From: Actinomycetes bacterium | GTDB lineage: Bacteria > Actinomycetota > Thermoleophilia > BMS3ABIN01 | NCBI GenBank assembly: GCA_021791195.1 | Contig: JAJYXB010000004.1 | Span: 62,001-126,000 of the forward strand | Direction of reading: 5' to 3' | Length of the DNA stretch: 64,000 nucleotides | Shown here: piece after piece, positions 26,581 to 37,491 of the stretch | How the letters are laid out: each line of letters starts with the position of its first letter | How positions within the stretch are numbered: the stretch's first letter is position 1 | The notes under the pieces: generated by a model | What the model saw: only the letters and a program-made list of their open reading frames with translations | What the model was told of the DNA's origin: nothing | Database searches by the model: none | Program-made: the position numbers and the translations under genes

Positions 26581-28008
26581 TCAGAGAATGTCGCTCGGCG
26601 AAATCCTGCGCTCCACCTTGCGGTAGAGCTTCCAGGCGTAATAGGCGGGCGTACTGCGTTCGCAGACGTTTATCAGCGGCCGCCAGCGCGGGTCCTTGCT
26701 GCCGAAATAACTGACCAGCCCCCGCAGCCGCACCAGCTGCTCGCGCGGCAGGCCCGGCAGAGACAGCGGCGTGTCCTCCCAGCAGTTGGGCGCTTCGGTC
26801 TGCTCGACCGCCATCATTCCTTCCCGCACGGCCACATCATAAAACGGCGTGCCTTTAAAGGGATAGCAGAGCGTCAGCATGTAATGGTCCAGCCCCAGGC
26901 CGCGCAGCTCCTGGATGAGGTCCAGCGTGCGGTCGATGTTCTGGCGCGTCTCATGCGGCATACCCATGACAAAGAAGCCGAACAGTTTGATGCCGTGACG
27001 GGAGATGATGGCGACGGCTTCCTTCACCTGCTCCTGGCTGTAGTTGCGGTTGAGGTGTTCGCGGCGGTAGGCGGGGTCGCCGGACTCGATGCCCAGGCCG
27101 ATGACGCTGGCGCCGGCGGCCGCGACCATGGCGATGCGCTCCTCGGTGACCGTCTCCGGCCGCGTCGTGAAGCGGAACGGCAGGTTAACCTCACGCACCC
27201 AGCGGTCGCAGAATTCCCGGATGCGGTCGTCGCGCAGCAGGAACGTCTCGTCGATGAAATTGACATAATCGAGACCAAAACGTTCTTTTTTGTCAATCAC
27301 CTCGGCAATGATGCGGCCGACTGATTTCTCGCGATGGTATTTCCCCTTGCCCTTGTAGAGCTGGTGCAGCGTCGGGCTGATGCAGTACGGGCAGGCGTAG
27401 GGGCAGCCGCGGCTGGTCTCCAGAGCGCCGATGCGGCCGACGTCGCCGGCGAAGATCCGCGAATGTGAATCGATGAAGTGGCGCCGGTCCCAGATGTCCC
27501 AGTCCGGTAGTGGCAGCGAGTCGAGATCCTGATTCAGCAGCCGCACCCCGTTACGGCTGATCCCGCCGGGAGTGCGGGCCCAGACGCCGCCGATGGCACT
27601 GGTGCCGCCGCCTTCCTCCAGCGCCGCCACCAGCTCCAGCAGCGCCTCCTCCCCTTCCCCCCTGACAAGGAAATCGATCGCCGGTTCGCGCATCACCTCT
27701 TCCGGCGCCGCGGTGGGATGGGGCCCGCCCACGACCACCGGCAGCCTGGACGAAGCCAGCACCGGCAGCAGCGCCGCGCGCACGAAGTCCCATTCGAAGG
27801 AGCGGATGGAGATCCCCACCAGCCCCGGCTGGAACGACTCCAGCCGCGCGGCGAGAATGTCCGGGGCCGCGGCCAGGTCGATGTAGGTGCAGTCGAGCAG
27901 CTCGACCTCGTGACCGGCGGCCTTGAGGCATGCGGACAGCTGGCTCAGGCCCACCTGCGGCAGGGCGGCGTTCTGCTCGATGTTCGGATAGACGAGGAGG
28001 GTCCTCAC
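26581..28008 (-). CDS. B12-binding-domain radical SAM protein (type B)
   Basis: Start moved to GTG 28008 (VRTLLVYPN), the normal beginning of the B12 domain; a GGGGG run is 10 nt upstream. The track's 48 extra residues overlap the AsnB gene and look non-native. 475 residues. B12-type domain has LLDCTYIDL (no DxHxxG), ISIRSFEWD and VGGPHPTAAPEE. Radical SAM motif GCPYACPYC near residue 201, then YHREKSVGRI; GIESGD; MGMPHE. It lacks the LEW-type C-terminus of the type A proteins, so it belongs to a different, more widespread B12 radical SAM subfamily. It lies 43 bp after the intact AsnB gene. Confidence 0.87.
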   Translation of the reverse strand: MRTLLVYPNIEQNAALPQVGLSQLSACLKAAGHEVELLDCTYIDLAAAPDILAARLESFQPGLVGISIRSFEWDFVRAALLPVLASSRLPVVVGGPHPTAAPEEVMREPAIDFLVRGEGEEALLELVAALEEGGGTSAIGGVWARTPGGISRNGVRLLNQDLDSLPLPDWDIWDRRHFIDSHSRIFAGDVGRIGALETSRGCPYACPYCISPTLHQLYKGKGKYHREKSVGRIIAEVIDKKERFGLDYVNFIDETFLLRDDRIREFCDRWVREVNLPFRFTTRPETVTEERIAMVAAAGASVIGLGIESGDPAYRREHLNRNYSQEQVKEAVAIISRHGIKLFGFFVMGMPHETRQNIDRTLDLIQELRGLGLDHYMLTLCYPFKGTPFYDVAVREGMMAVEQTEAPNCWEDTPLSLPGLPREQLVRLRGLVSYFGSKDPRWRPLINVCERSTPAYYAWKLYRKVERRISPSDIL

Positions 28009-28051
28009 TTGATGCTGGCCCCCATGGTTGGTGATATCCGCCTGGCGAGAA

Positions 28052-29953
<1,902 letters not shown>

Positions 29954-29956
29954 GGG

Positions 29957-31369
29957 CTAGCCCCTCACCATCGATCTGATCTCCGACGGCCGTATGGCCC
30001 CGGTAGCCAGGACCGCAATGGCGTAAGCTCCCAGCCCCGCGACGGCCGCCAGCCAGACGTTGACCGGCAGCAGGATCAGGGCCACCGCTCCCATGACGAT
30101 GCCGCCGGCCAGCGGCCGCAGCAGCAGCGGATAGACCCAGCGCTTCATGAAATGACGCCTCACCTGCAGATGGATGTAGATCCCCTGGACCGTCACCGAT
30201 CCCAGCGACGCCAGCGCGGCGCCATTGCCGCCCAGCGCCGGGATGAGCGCCAGGCTCAGCAGCGCCGTGGTCACCGCGCCGAGCACCAGCCCGTTGGCCG
30301 CCAGGCGCTGGCGGTCGCTCGCCTGCAGGATGTTGATGTCGACCGCGTTGATCAGCATCACCGGCATGGACCAGACGAGGATGATCAGAATCGCCGCGCT
30401 GTCCTGATATCCGGCCGGGAAATGCGTCAGGATCGACCGGGCGACCAGGGTCACGAACAGCGCCAGCGGGATCCCGCCCAGCGACATCAGCCTGTACCAC
30501 TGCCAGCCGTTGCGGCGGGCAGCGTCCCGGTCGCGGCTGTAGATCTGGGTGAAGCCGGGGAAAGCCGTGGTCGAGAAGATCAGGATCACCCACACGAACG
30601 GCGAGAACAGCGTGAAGGCGATGTTGAACAAGCCCGTGGCGGTGTCGCCCTTGATGAATTCCAGGATCACCAGGTTGATGCGGTAGGAGAAAATGCTGGC
30701 GATGCCCACGATCGCAAAGGGGGCGATGATAACCAGCATCCGCCACAGCCGGGCGAGCGGAAACCGGAAGGAGAAGCCCGTGATCTTCCAGATGACCATC
30801 GCCAGCCGCAGCAGCGTCTCGATGATCACACCCCCCAGGTAGCCAGCCATGATCAGCACCACCGACCCGTGCGCCACCAGCACGGCGATGCCGAACACCA
30901 TGTAGACCAGGCGGCCGATGAACGTGAACAGGGCCGAATAAAAGAATTTCTGCGTTGCGGTGAATACCGACTCCGTGGTGGCGATGACGCTGAAGAGATA
31001 GAAGGCGGCCAGGCCCAGCAGCAGCAGCTGGAACTTGGGGTATGCGGGGTGGTAGACAAGCAGCAGCGCGACGCCAACTATCATGAATGGTACAGACGTC
31101 AAAAGCTGCAACAGCAGGATCTGGCCGGCAAGCACCTCTTTATCCTGCCAGCGGCGCACCAGCTCCCGGGCGCCGTAGCGGGTGATGCCCAGGTCGCCGA
31201 TGCCGTTGAGCATGTCCACCGTCACCAGCACGAAGGAGAGGATGCCGAACAGCGCCGGCTTCAGCTCGGTGGCGGCATAGATCACGAAAGCGGACGACAG
31301 CAGCCGCGACAGGAGTTTGAAGCCCATCAGGTAGCTGGAGTTTTTCAGGACTGTTGTAAAGTGCGACAA
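29957..31369 (-). CDS. Wzx-type polysaccharide flippase
   Basis: 470 residues, about 12-14 helices, with the family pattern GDLGITRYGARELVRR at about residues 55-70 and YRINLVILEFIKGD further on. MOP-superfamily flippases turn polyprenyl-linked sugars to the outer leaflet. Start appears to be TTG 31369; a GAGG lies 11 nt upstream. Paralogous to the flippase at 32554 (same RYGAREL motif). It sits between the AsnB gene and the second aldo/keto reductase. Confidence 0.88.
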   Translation of the reverse strand: MSHFTTVLKNSSYLMGFKLLSRLLSSAFVIYAATELKPALFGILSFVLVTVDMLNGIGDLGITRYGARELVRRWQDKEVLAGQILLLQLLTSVPFMIVGVALLLVYHPAYPKFQLLLLGLAAFYLFSVIATTESVFTATQKFFYSALFTFIGRLVYMVFGIAVLVAHGSVVLIMAGYLGGVIIETLLRLAMVIWKITGFSFRFPLARLWRMLVIIAPFAIVGIASIFSYRINLVILEFIKGDTATGLFNIAFTLFSPFVWVILIFSTTAFPGFTQIYSRDRDAARRNGWQWYRLMSLGGIPLALFVTLVARSILTHFPAGYQDSAAILIILVWSMPVMLINAVDINILQASDRQRLAANGLVLGAVTTALLSLALIPALGGNGAALASLGSVTVQGIYIHLQVRRHFMKRWVYPLLLRPLAGGIVMGAVALILLPVNVWLAAVAGLGAYAIAVLATGAIRPSEIRSMVRG

Positions 31370-31382
31370 ACTGGCCGTTGCC

Positions 31383-32465
31383 TCAACCGATGTCTTTCCG
31401 TGGCCGGAGTACTTTCTTCGCCATCCGCTTCAGTCCCCGCTTGACCACCAGCGACGCCGGCGGCGTCAGCTCCCGGTGGGCATCCTTGAGCATGCGGCGG
31501 ATGGGCAGATCGTACGGGCATTTGCCCTCGCATTCGGCGCATTCCTGGCAGCTGGCGGCAGTAGCGTCCAGGGCGCGGTATTCATCCTCGATCCAGGGAT
31601 CGCGGGCAGCGTAGCGCCGGTGATAGTTCGCCATCCAGAGGATCCTGGGGATATTTAGCCCTTCGGGGCAGGGCTGGCAATATTCGCAGCGGCGGCAGAA
31701 ACCGTCACCCAGCTGCCTGGCGTTCTCCAGCAGTTCGTCCCGCTCCGCCTCCGTCAGCGGGTTGAACGCCCGCGCCGTCTTAAGGTTCGCTTCCACTTCG
31801 GCCAGGCTCTTCATCCCCACCAGCATGGCGTCGACGGCAGAGTCGAGGCTGAAGCGGATCCCCAGGCCGGGATCGTCGAGCGTGCCGCCGCAGACCGGCT
31901 TCATGGCGATGATGCCGACATCCAGCTGGCGCGCCAGCGGCATCAGTTCCGCTTCCGATTCCCGGTCAACCACATTCACGGCAGTCATCACGGTATCGAA
32001 CAGGCCGGTGCGCACCGCTTCAGTCAGGACCGAAGGACGGTGCCCGGTGACGCCGATGAAACGGACCTTGCCGTCCCGCTGCGCCTGCTTGAGCGCCTCC
32101 AGAGCGCCCCCCGGTGCCAGCACCCGGTCCAGCTCCTGGCGCGTCTTGAGACTGTGGACCTGGTAAAGATCGATATAGTCGGTTCCCAGGCGGCCCAGGC
32201 TCTGGTCGATGGCGGCCGCCATCTCCGCGGCGCTGCGGTGGGGAGACTTGGTGGCGATGACCTTGCGCTCGCGGTCATGCCTGAGAAAGCGGGCCAGCTT
32301 CTGTTCGCTGTCGCCGTAGCCCTCGGCGGTGTCGGCGAAATCGATGCCGCCGGCAAGGGAGGCGTCGATGATCAAGCGGGCCTCTTCCGGGCTCATCTTG
32401 ATCAAGGGGATGCCGCCCAGCCCGAGCCGGTATACTTCCAGATTTGTGCGTCCGAGGCGTGCCAT
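31383..32465 (-). CDS. Aldo/keto reductase fused to a two-cluster ferredoxin domain
   Basis: 360 residues. The barrel has the intact tetrad: Asp of FADTAEGYG, its Tyr, Lys of IATKS and His of YQVHS. The C-terminus holds CRRCEYCQPCP and CQECAECEGKCP, two 4Fe-4S motifs. This ferredoxin-fused subfamily occurs in anaerobes. It is paralogous to the 4328 protein, which has lost Asp and Lys. It lies between the two flippase genes in one operon, which suggests a sugar or carrier substrate; the reaction is not known. Confidence 0.88.
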   Translation of the reverse strand: MARLGRTNLEVYRLGLGGIPLIKMSPEEARLIIDASLAGGIDFADTAEGYGDSEQKLARFLRHDRERKVIATKSPHRSAAEMAAAIDQSLGRLGTDYIDLYQVHSLKTRQELDRVLAPGGALEALKQAQRDGKVRFIGVTGHRPSVLTEAVRTGLFDTVMTAVNVVDRESEAELMPLARQLDVGIIAMKPVCGGTLDDPGLGIRFSLDSAVDAMLVGMKSLAEVEANLKTARAFNPLTEAERDELLENARQLGDGFCRRCEYCQPCPEGLNIPRILWMANYHRRYAARDPWIEDEYRALDATAASCQECAECEGKCPYDLPIRRMLKDAHRELTPPASLVVKRGLKRMAKKVLRPRKDIG

Positions 32466-32553
32466 GGGATTTCGGTGGCGCGCCGCGCGAGGACCGCGCC
32501 GGCTGCCTCTGTAAGGTTATCACAAACGCCGCAACCAGGACCGGCAGCCGCGC

Positions 32554-33987
32554 TCACCGGCGCGCTGCCGCGGCCCAGGCGCCGCAAGCCGCTCCATACG
32601 CGGCAATGCCGGCCGCCAGCGCCGCCCAAAGGCCCAGCGGCGAGGCCGCCAGCGCCGCGCCCGCCATCAGCGCGCCGCCGACCAGCGGCAGGCCGTAGGC
32701 GCCGGCAAGCCCGTGCCCCGGGGCCATTACTTCGCGCCTGAGCAGCCAGTGGACCTGAGCCAGCCACAGCGTCGTGGCCGCCACCATCGCCGCGGCGGCG
32801 CCGGTGACGCCGTAATAATGGATCAGGACCAGATCCAGCACAACAATTATCAGCGCCGTGGCAACCGTGGTCCCGGCAGCCTGGCGCTCCCGGTTGGTCA
32901 CAACCAGGGCATTGAAACCGACGGTCACCATCATCAGCGGCGGGATTGACCACATCAGCACCTGCAGCGCGATGATCGAACCGTTGAAGTCCGGCGGCAT
33001 CAGAGAGCGGATCAGCGGCCCGGCGATCACCGTCATCACGAACGCCACCGGCACGCTGGCGGCGCCCACGGCGCGCAGCCAGAACCAGTTGGCCCGCTCC
33101 GCGCCTTCCGGGTCGGTCCGGAAGCGCTCCGTCAGCCCCGGCAACAGCGTCCGCGCCAGGATGATCGGCGCCCAGACGAAAAAGGCGAAGAAAGAGTAGG
33201 CGGCGTTGTAGATGCCCACGTCGGTGTCCCCCCGCAGCACTTCCATGATCAATGTGTCCGCGCGGAAATAGACCAGCGTCGCCACGGCTGACAGGGCGAA
33301 AGGCACCGATCCGGCGATGACGGCCGACAGCTCGCCGCGGTGGAAGCCGAATGAGAACGGCGTCACCCGCCAGCCGGTGTAGGCCATGCGCAGCGCGCTC
33401 TCCACCAGGTAACCGAGCAGGAACGCCGCCGTCACGGCCACCACCGAGTACCCCAGCCGCAGCGCGGCGAAACCGGCGGCCAGGTAAACGGCGCGGCCGA
33501 CAACCGCGAACACCGCCGAGGCGCCAAACCGCCGGTAGGCGGTAAACACCGTGTCGGTGGTGAAGATGAAGGAAGAAACAAACGCCGCCGCCAGGCCCAG
33601 CAGCAGGACGTCCCGCTTCGCCGGCCCCGGCGACAGCAGCAGCAGGATAACCACCGCCGCCACGGTAAGCACGACCGACACCAGCAGCTGCAGCGTGAGG
33701 ATGATGCCGGCCAGGGAGGCGCGGCGGCTGTCCTGCCGGATGAGTTCGCGGGCGCCGTAGCGAGAAAGCCCCAGATCGCCCAGCGCCGAGAGCATCTCGA
33801 CGCTGGCCAGGGTGAAGGCGAAGGCGCCGAACAGCGAGGGACCCAGCCGGACGGCGGTATAAAGCATGAAAGGGAACGACGCCAGCCGCGCGAACAGCCG
33901 CGCCAGCAGCAGGTAGCCGGAGTGTTTCAGGACCCGGAACCGTTCGGCCGCCTCGCCGTTTTTGACAATTGACTTCACGCTTGCCAT
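32554..33987 (-). CDS. Wzx-type polysaccharide flippase
   Basis: 477 residues with about 14 helices; GDLGLSRYGARELIRQ near residues 75-90 and YFRADTLIMEVLRGDTDVGIY near 250 are typical of the MOP/Wzx family. ATG overlaps the upstream stop by one base (TGATG). Clearly related to the 29957 flippase, so the island carries at least two similar flippases, perhaps for different lipid-linked sugars. The C-terminus is Ala-rich and helical. Confidence 0.88.
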   Translation of the reverse strand: MASVKSIVKNGEAAERFRVLKHSGYLLLARLFARLASFPFMLYTAVRLGPSLFGAFAFTLASVEMLSALGDLGLSRYGARELIRQDSRRASLAGIILTLQLLVSVVLTVAAVVILLLLSPGPAKRDVLLLGLAAAFVSSFIFTTDTVFTAYRRFGASAVFAVVGRAVYLAAGFAALRLGYSVVAVTAAFLLGYLVESALRMAYTGWRVTPFSFGFHRGELSAVIAGSVPFALSAVATLVYFRADTLIMEVLRGDTDVGIYNAAYSFFAFFVWAPIILARTLLPGLTERFRTDPEGAERANWFWLRAVGAASVPVAFVMTVIAGPLIRSLMPPDFNGSIIALQVLMWSIPPLMMVTVGFNALVVTNRERQAAGTTVATALIIVVLDLVLIHYYGVTGAAAAMVAATTLWLAQVHWLLRREVMAPGHGLAGAYGLPLVGGALMAGAALAASPLGLWAALAAGIAAYGAACGAWAAAARR

Positions 33988-35525
33988 CAGCGTCCGCCCG
34001 CGCTTCCAGGCGTCCGCAACAGCGTCAGGCTCCCCCGCGCCCGGTCGTAGCCGAACTCGTAGTCTCCCCGCCGCAGAGATTGATCGAAGTCATCACCGGC
34101 GACATAAACCCGGATGTCGTCGCGCCCGTACGCGATCGCCAGCGCCGGCTGCAGCGTCAGGTTTTCGAACACGCGGTAACCGGACATCACCGGCATGTCA
34201 CGGTAGTAGAAGACGGCGCCGGGAGCCGGGTCCGGCACGAGGCTGCGGGTCTGCGCCAGGATGGCGCCGCTGACGGCCTCAGCCGCGTGCCAGGGTTCAT
34301 TGTTCTGCTGGATCGCCCAGGCATCCACCAGGGTCAGGCCGCCCAGCAGGACAACCGTGGCGACCAGCAGCAGCCGGGACCGGCGGGCGATGTCGAAAAC
34401 GACCACCATCGCCATCGCCAGGAACGCGCAGGCCGGTATGTAAAGATAACGGCTGCCGGCCAGATTCTGGGTGATGCCGATCATGAAGACAAAGGGATAG
34501 ACCGGGATCAGCGAGATCAGGAAGAACAGGCCGAAGAAGACCGCCGCCCGGCGCGAGCGGTCCCGGCGCGGCCTCAGCAGCACCGCGAGCAGACCGGCGC
34601 CGGCAATGCCGGCCGCCGCCGCCAGCGCCAGCGTCCACCCGAAGCGGACCGTACCGATCCCCAGCCAGCTGTAGGGAAAAACGAAAGCCATCGCCGAGAA
34701 GAACGACGCCCGCGCCGAGGGCAGTCCCAGCACCGGCGCGGCGCCGCCAAGACCTTTAAGTACCACGATTCTGGCAATCAGATAAATCATGAACAGCGCC
34801 GCCAGCGGCAGCCAGCGCCGCAGGGCCGCCGGCCAGAAACCCAGGCGGCGGTAGGCGGCCGCATCTACATCGGGGCTGCGGCGGTAGACGACCTCCAGCA
34901 GCGGGATCAGCGCCACCATGACCATCGCCGGCTCCTTCACCAGCATCGCCGCCATCGCCGCCGCGAGCGCGCCGGCATACGCGCGGCGGCCGCCATCTCT
35001 GAGGAAGATGAAGTAGAGGCCGAGCGAGAGGATCATCAGCGCCAGCGCATTCAGGTCGAAGCGGACCGCCGGCCAGGTCACCGCTTCCACGGCGACCGGC
35101 GCCAACGCGAACAGCAACCCCGCAAACAGGGCCGTCAGCCACTCCAGGCGCAGTAGCCGCATGAACCAGAACAGCAGGCAGGCGGCAGCGGCCCCGGAGA
35201 TGAGGCTGAGCGTGTGCGCCGCCGCCGCGCTCGCGCCGAACAGGCGCCATTGCAGCCAGTAGCCCAGCTCGCCCAGCGGCCGGAAGTAGATGATCTGCAC
35301 GTAGGCCAGCCGCCACAGATGCGGCACGCCGACGCCCCTGACCTGACCCAGCAGCCAGTAGTCGTCCCGGATCAGCGGATCGTGTATCACCGGCGCATAG
35401 GCCGCAAATATGACGGCGAAAAAAAACACGCCGGCGCCGGCCGCGGCCAGCCCCGGAAACGACGACCGGCGCCGGCGCCCGGCCGCGCCGCGTTGCTTGA
35501 CGCCTTGATTGCCGAAAGCGTGCAT
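33987..35525 (-). CDS. GT-C membrane glycosyltransferase-like protein
   Basis: 512 residues. Cytoplasmic Arg-rich start, then a helix, then an outer loop with DPLIRDDYWLL at about residue 55, an acidic motif of GT39/TMTC-like GT-C proteins, and YFRPLGELGYWLQW. About ten helices follow, and a soluble C-terminus of about 95 residues. Family members transfer sugars from polyprenyl phosphates outside the cell. First gene of the operon that runs to the terminator at 23664. No TPR region is present, unlike TMTC proteins. Confidence 0.68.
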   Translation of the reverse strand: MHAFGNQGVKQRGAAGRRRRSSFPGLAAAGAGVFFFAVIFAAYAPVIHDPLIRDDYWLLGQVRGVGVPHLWRLAYVQIIYFRPLGELGYWLQWRLFGASAAAAHTLSLISGAAAACLLFWFMRLLRLEWLTALFAGLLFALAPVAVEAVTWPAVRFDLNALALMILSLGLYFIFLRDGGRRAYAGALAAAMAAMLVKEPAMVMVALIPLLEVVYRRSPDVDAAAYRRLGFWPAALRRWLPLAALFMIYLIARIVVLKGLGGAAPVLGLPSARASFFSAMAFVFPYSWLGIGTVRFGWTLALAAAAGIAGAGLLAVLLRPRRDRSRRAAVFFGLFFLISLIPVYPFVFMIGITQNLAGSRYLYIPACAFLAMAMVVVFDIARRSRLLLVATVVLLGGLTLVDAWAIQQNNEPWHAAEAVSGAILAQTRSLVPDPAPGAVFYYRDMPVMSGYRVFENLTLQPALAIAYGRDDIRVYVAGDDFDQSLRRGDYEFGYDRARGSLTLLRTPGSAGGR

Positions 35526-35768
35526 GCCAATGCTCTTTCAGTTGAACTCGGTGAGTTCGGCGTTTGCGCCGGAGCGCCCGTCCTGGCCAAGCTTACAACA
35601 CAGCCGGGCCGAGATAAACGCCGCGCCGCGCGGCAGGCAGCCGTCCCGCCGCCGATGGGCATCATCCTGCCTTGTGATCATTTGGAGGGATAAGCCGGCG
35701 GCAAGGACGGCGCGCGCCGCTCCTGGGGCGAGCTGAGGCAGGGCGGCCAAAAAAGGCGGCCGGAGAAA

Positions 35769-35792
35769 ACAACCGTGAATACAACCGTGAAT
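35769..35792. repeat. Two exact tandem copies of a 12-bp unit
   Basis: The unit ACAACCGTGAAT occurs twice without spacing, directly next to the A/T tract of the terminator. Confidence 0.85.
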
Positions 35793-35843
35793 AAAAAAAA
35801 GAGGCTCCGGACAAGCCTTCGGCTATAAGGCTGGCCGCGGAGC
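35793..35843 (-). terminator. Strong intrinsic terminator
   Basis: On the minus strand GCTCCG...CGGAGC encloses AGCCTT...AAGGCT and is followed by CTCTTTTTTTT. It is about 115 bp after the stop of the radical SAM gene at 35958 and ends the 35958-45500 operon. Confidence 0.85.
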
Positions 35844-35957
35844 TTCTTCAGATGATGATCGCCGCAGGCACCAAATCCTGAGGCCATATAATTCTAGCGA
35901 TAGTAATAAAAATTACATGATGCAAATTGCCGATATATCTGGTGAAATATGATTATT

Positions 35958-37430
35958 TTATCCCCCTTCGCGCACTCCGCGAAGCAGCCACCAGTCCAGC
36001 GGCAGCTTCCAGAAACGGCGCCGGCAGCGGGCGGCGCTGATGGTGCTCGCGGCCGATACGTAAGCCCGGCGGGCAAAGCTGCGGGAAGCCCGGCGGCGGA
36101 CCCATTCCGAAGGGTAGCCGTAGACAAGAAAGAACTCGCGCTGGCGCTGCCGGTTCTGGAAGCCCTTGCTCATCCACGGCAGGCTGCTGGCCACAGTGTT
36201 GAACGAGGCCCACTCCTCCAGCGACTGCGGCTGGCTCAGACCCAGCTCCGCCGCCCGGTCGTAAAGGGCATTGCCGGGCGTGGGCGCGTAAAAATGCAGC
36301 TGCGAGTTGTACTCGCCCACGATCTTTGACACTTCCTCCATCACCGTCCAGGTCTCCTCGATCTCGGCCTCGGTCTCGCCCGGGAAGCCGACGATGAAGC
36401 TGTAGGTGATCTTGATGCCATGCCGGGTGGCCACGCGCGCCGCCTCGAGGATGTCCTCGGGGGCAATATCCTTCTGCATCTTCTCCAGCTGTGTCTGGGA
36501 GCCGCTCTCCGCGCCGACCAGGAACGCCCACAGGCCGCTCCGCTTGAGGACGTCGAACGTCTCCTCGGAGAACTTGCCCAGCTGCGGCGCCCGGGCGTTG
36601 GCCGCCCAGCCCAGCTTCATCCCCCGCGCGATCATCCCCTCGGAGATCTCTCGCGCGCGCTGCTCCTTGACAAAATATGTCGAGTCGAAGTACATGACGC
36701 CGTTGACATCAAGAAAACTCTTGAGGAATTCCAGGTCGGAAAGCACCCGGTCGGGCTTGTAGGCCCGCCAGGCGCGCCCGTAGACCAGCGGCTCGGCGCA
36801 GAACTGGCAGCGCGCCGGGCAACCCTGGCTGGAAACATAATTGATGGAACGGCTGCCCACGTGCATGTTGTTCAGGTACTGCCGCGGATTGCGCAGCTTC
36901 TCGTACGGCAGGCGGGGGAAATCGTTGATGTCGGCAACCGGACGGCCCGGGTTGGTGACCGTCTCGCCGTCGCGGGTGAAGGTGATGCCGGCCACGCCGG
37001 TGTAGTCCTCGCCCTCGCTGATGCGGCCGGCCAGCTCCAGCAGCGTCAGCTCGCCCTGGCCACGGACCACGGCGTCCACGTACTGGTTGCGGCTGGTCTG
37101 CTCCGGCAGGATGGAGGGATGGTAGCCGCCCCAGACAATCGGCAGCTTCAGGCCGGCGGTGCGCACCGCCGCGCATGCCTCCAGGCCGAAATGGATCTGC
37201 GGCCCGGTCATGCAGCTGATGCCCAGCAGCGCCGCGTCGCGGCACTCGGCCAGCAGCAGCTCCAGCGGCTGCGGCTCCACGTTGGCGTCGATCAGCGTCA
37301 CCTGGTAGCCCTCGGCGAACAGCGGCGCCGACGCGGCCAGGATCGGCAGCGGCGCCCAGGTCCAGGGATGGTACTGCTTGCCGAAATGATTCCGGGGATA
37401 GAACAGGACGATTTTTTTGGACGGAGTCAT
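35958..37430 (-). CDS. B12-binding-domain radical SAM protein (type A, copy 6)
   Basis: 490 residues from ATG 37430. B12-type domain with LIDANVEPQP in place of DxHxxG, ISCMTGPQ and WGGYHPSILPEQ. Radical SAM motif GCPARCQFC near residue 203, then GRAWRAYKPDRVL; GAESGS and VGFPGE follow. C-terminal LPLDWWLLR matches the type A ending, but the FYxPxAYP segment is changed to a QREFFLVYGYPSEW form, making this the most divergent type A copy. Last gene before the terminator at 35793, 61 bp after a GT39-like gene. Confidence 0.87.
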   Translation of the reverse strand: MTPSKKIVLFYPRNHFGKQYHPWTWAPLPILAASAPLFAEGYQVTLIDANVEPQPLELLLAECRDAALLGISCMTGPQIHFGLEACAAVRTAGLKLPIVWGGYHPSILPEQTSRNQYVDAVVRGQGELTLLELAGRISEGEDYTGVAGITFTRDGETVTNPGRPVADINDFPRLPYEKLRNPRQYLNNMHVGSRSINYVSSQGCPARCQFCAEPLVYGRAWRAYKPDRVLSDLEFLKSFLDVNGVMYFDSTYFVKEQRAREISEGMIARGMKLGWAANARAPQLGKFSEETFDVLKRSGLWAFLVGAESGSQTQLEKMQKDIAPEDILEAARVATRHGIKITYSFIVGFPGETEAEIEETWTVMEEVSKIVGEYNSQLHFYAPTPGNALYDRAAELGLSQPQSLEEWASFNTVASSLPWMSKGFQNRQRQREFFLVYGYPSEWVRRRASRSFARRAYVSAASTISAARCRRRFWKLPLDWWLLRGVREGG

Positions 37431-37491
37431 CTTTGTTCAGTTTAGCGAAGATTCATGCCGAACGCGTCGATTCACCGGACTGATAATCGGC

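Larger units (their letters stand above)
35526..35957. other. 432-bp noncoding region between two minus-strand operons
   Basis: No gene is supported; the short track ORFs here are shadows. It holds, from right to left, an AT-rich tail after the radical SAM stop, a strong minus-strand terminator, a 12-bp tandem repeat, a GGCGGCC-A6-GGCGGCC direct repeat near 35742-35761, and presumably the promoter of the 33987-35525 gene, which I could not pin down. Confidence 0.6.
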
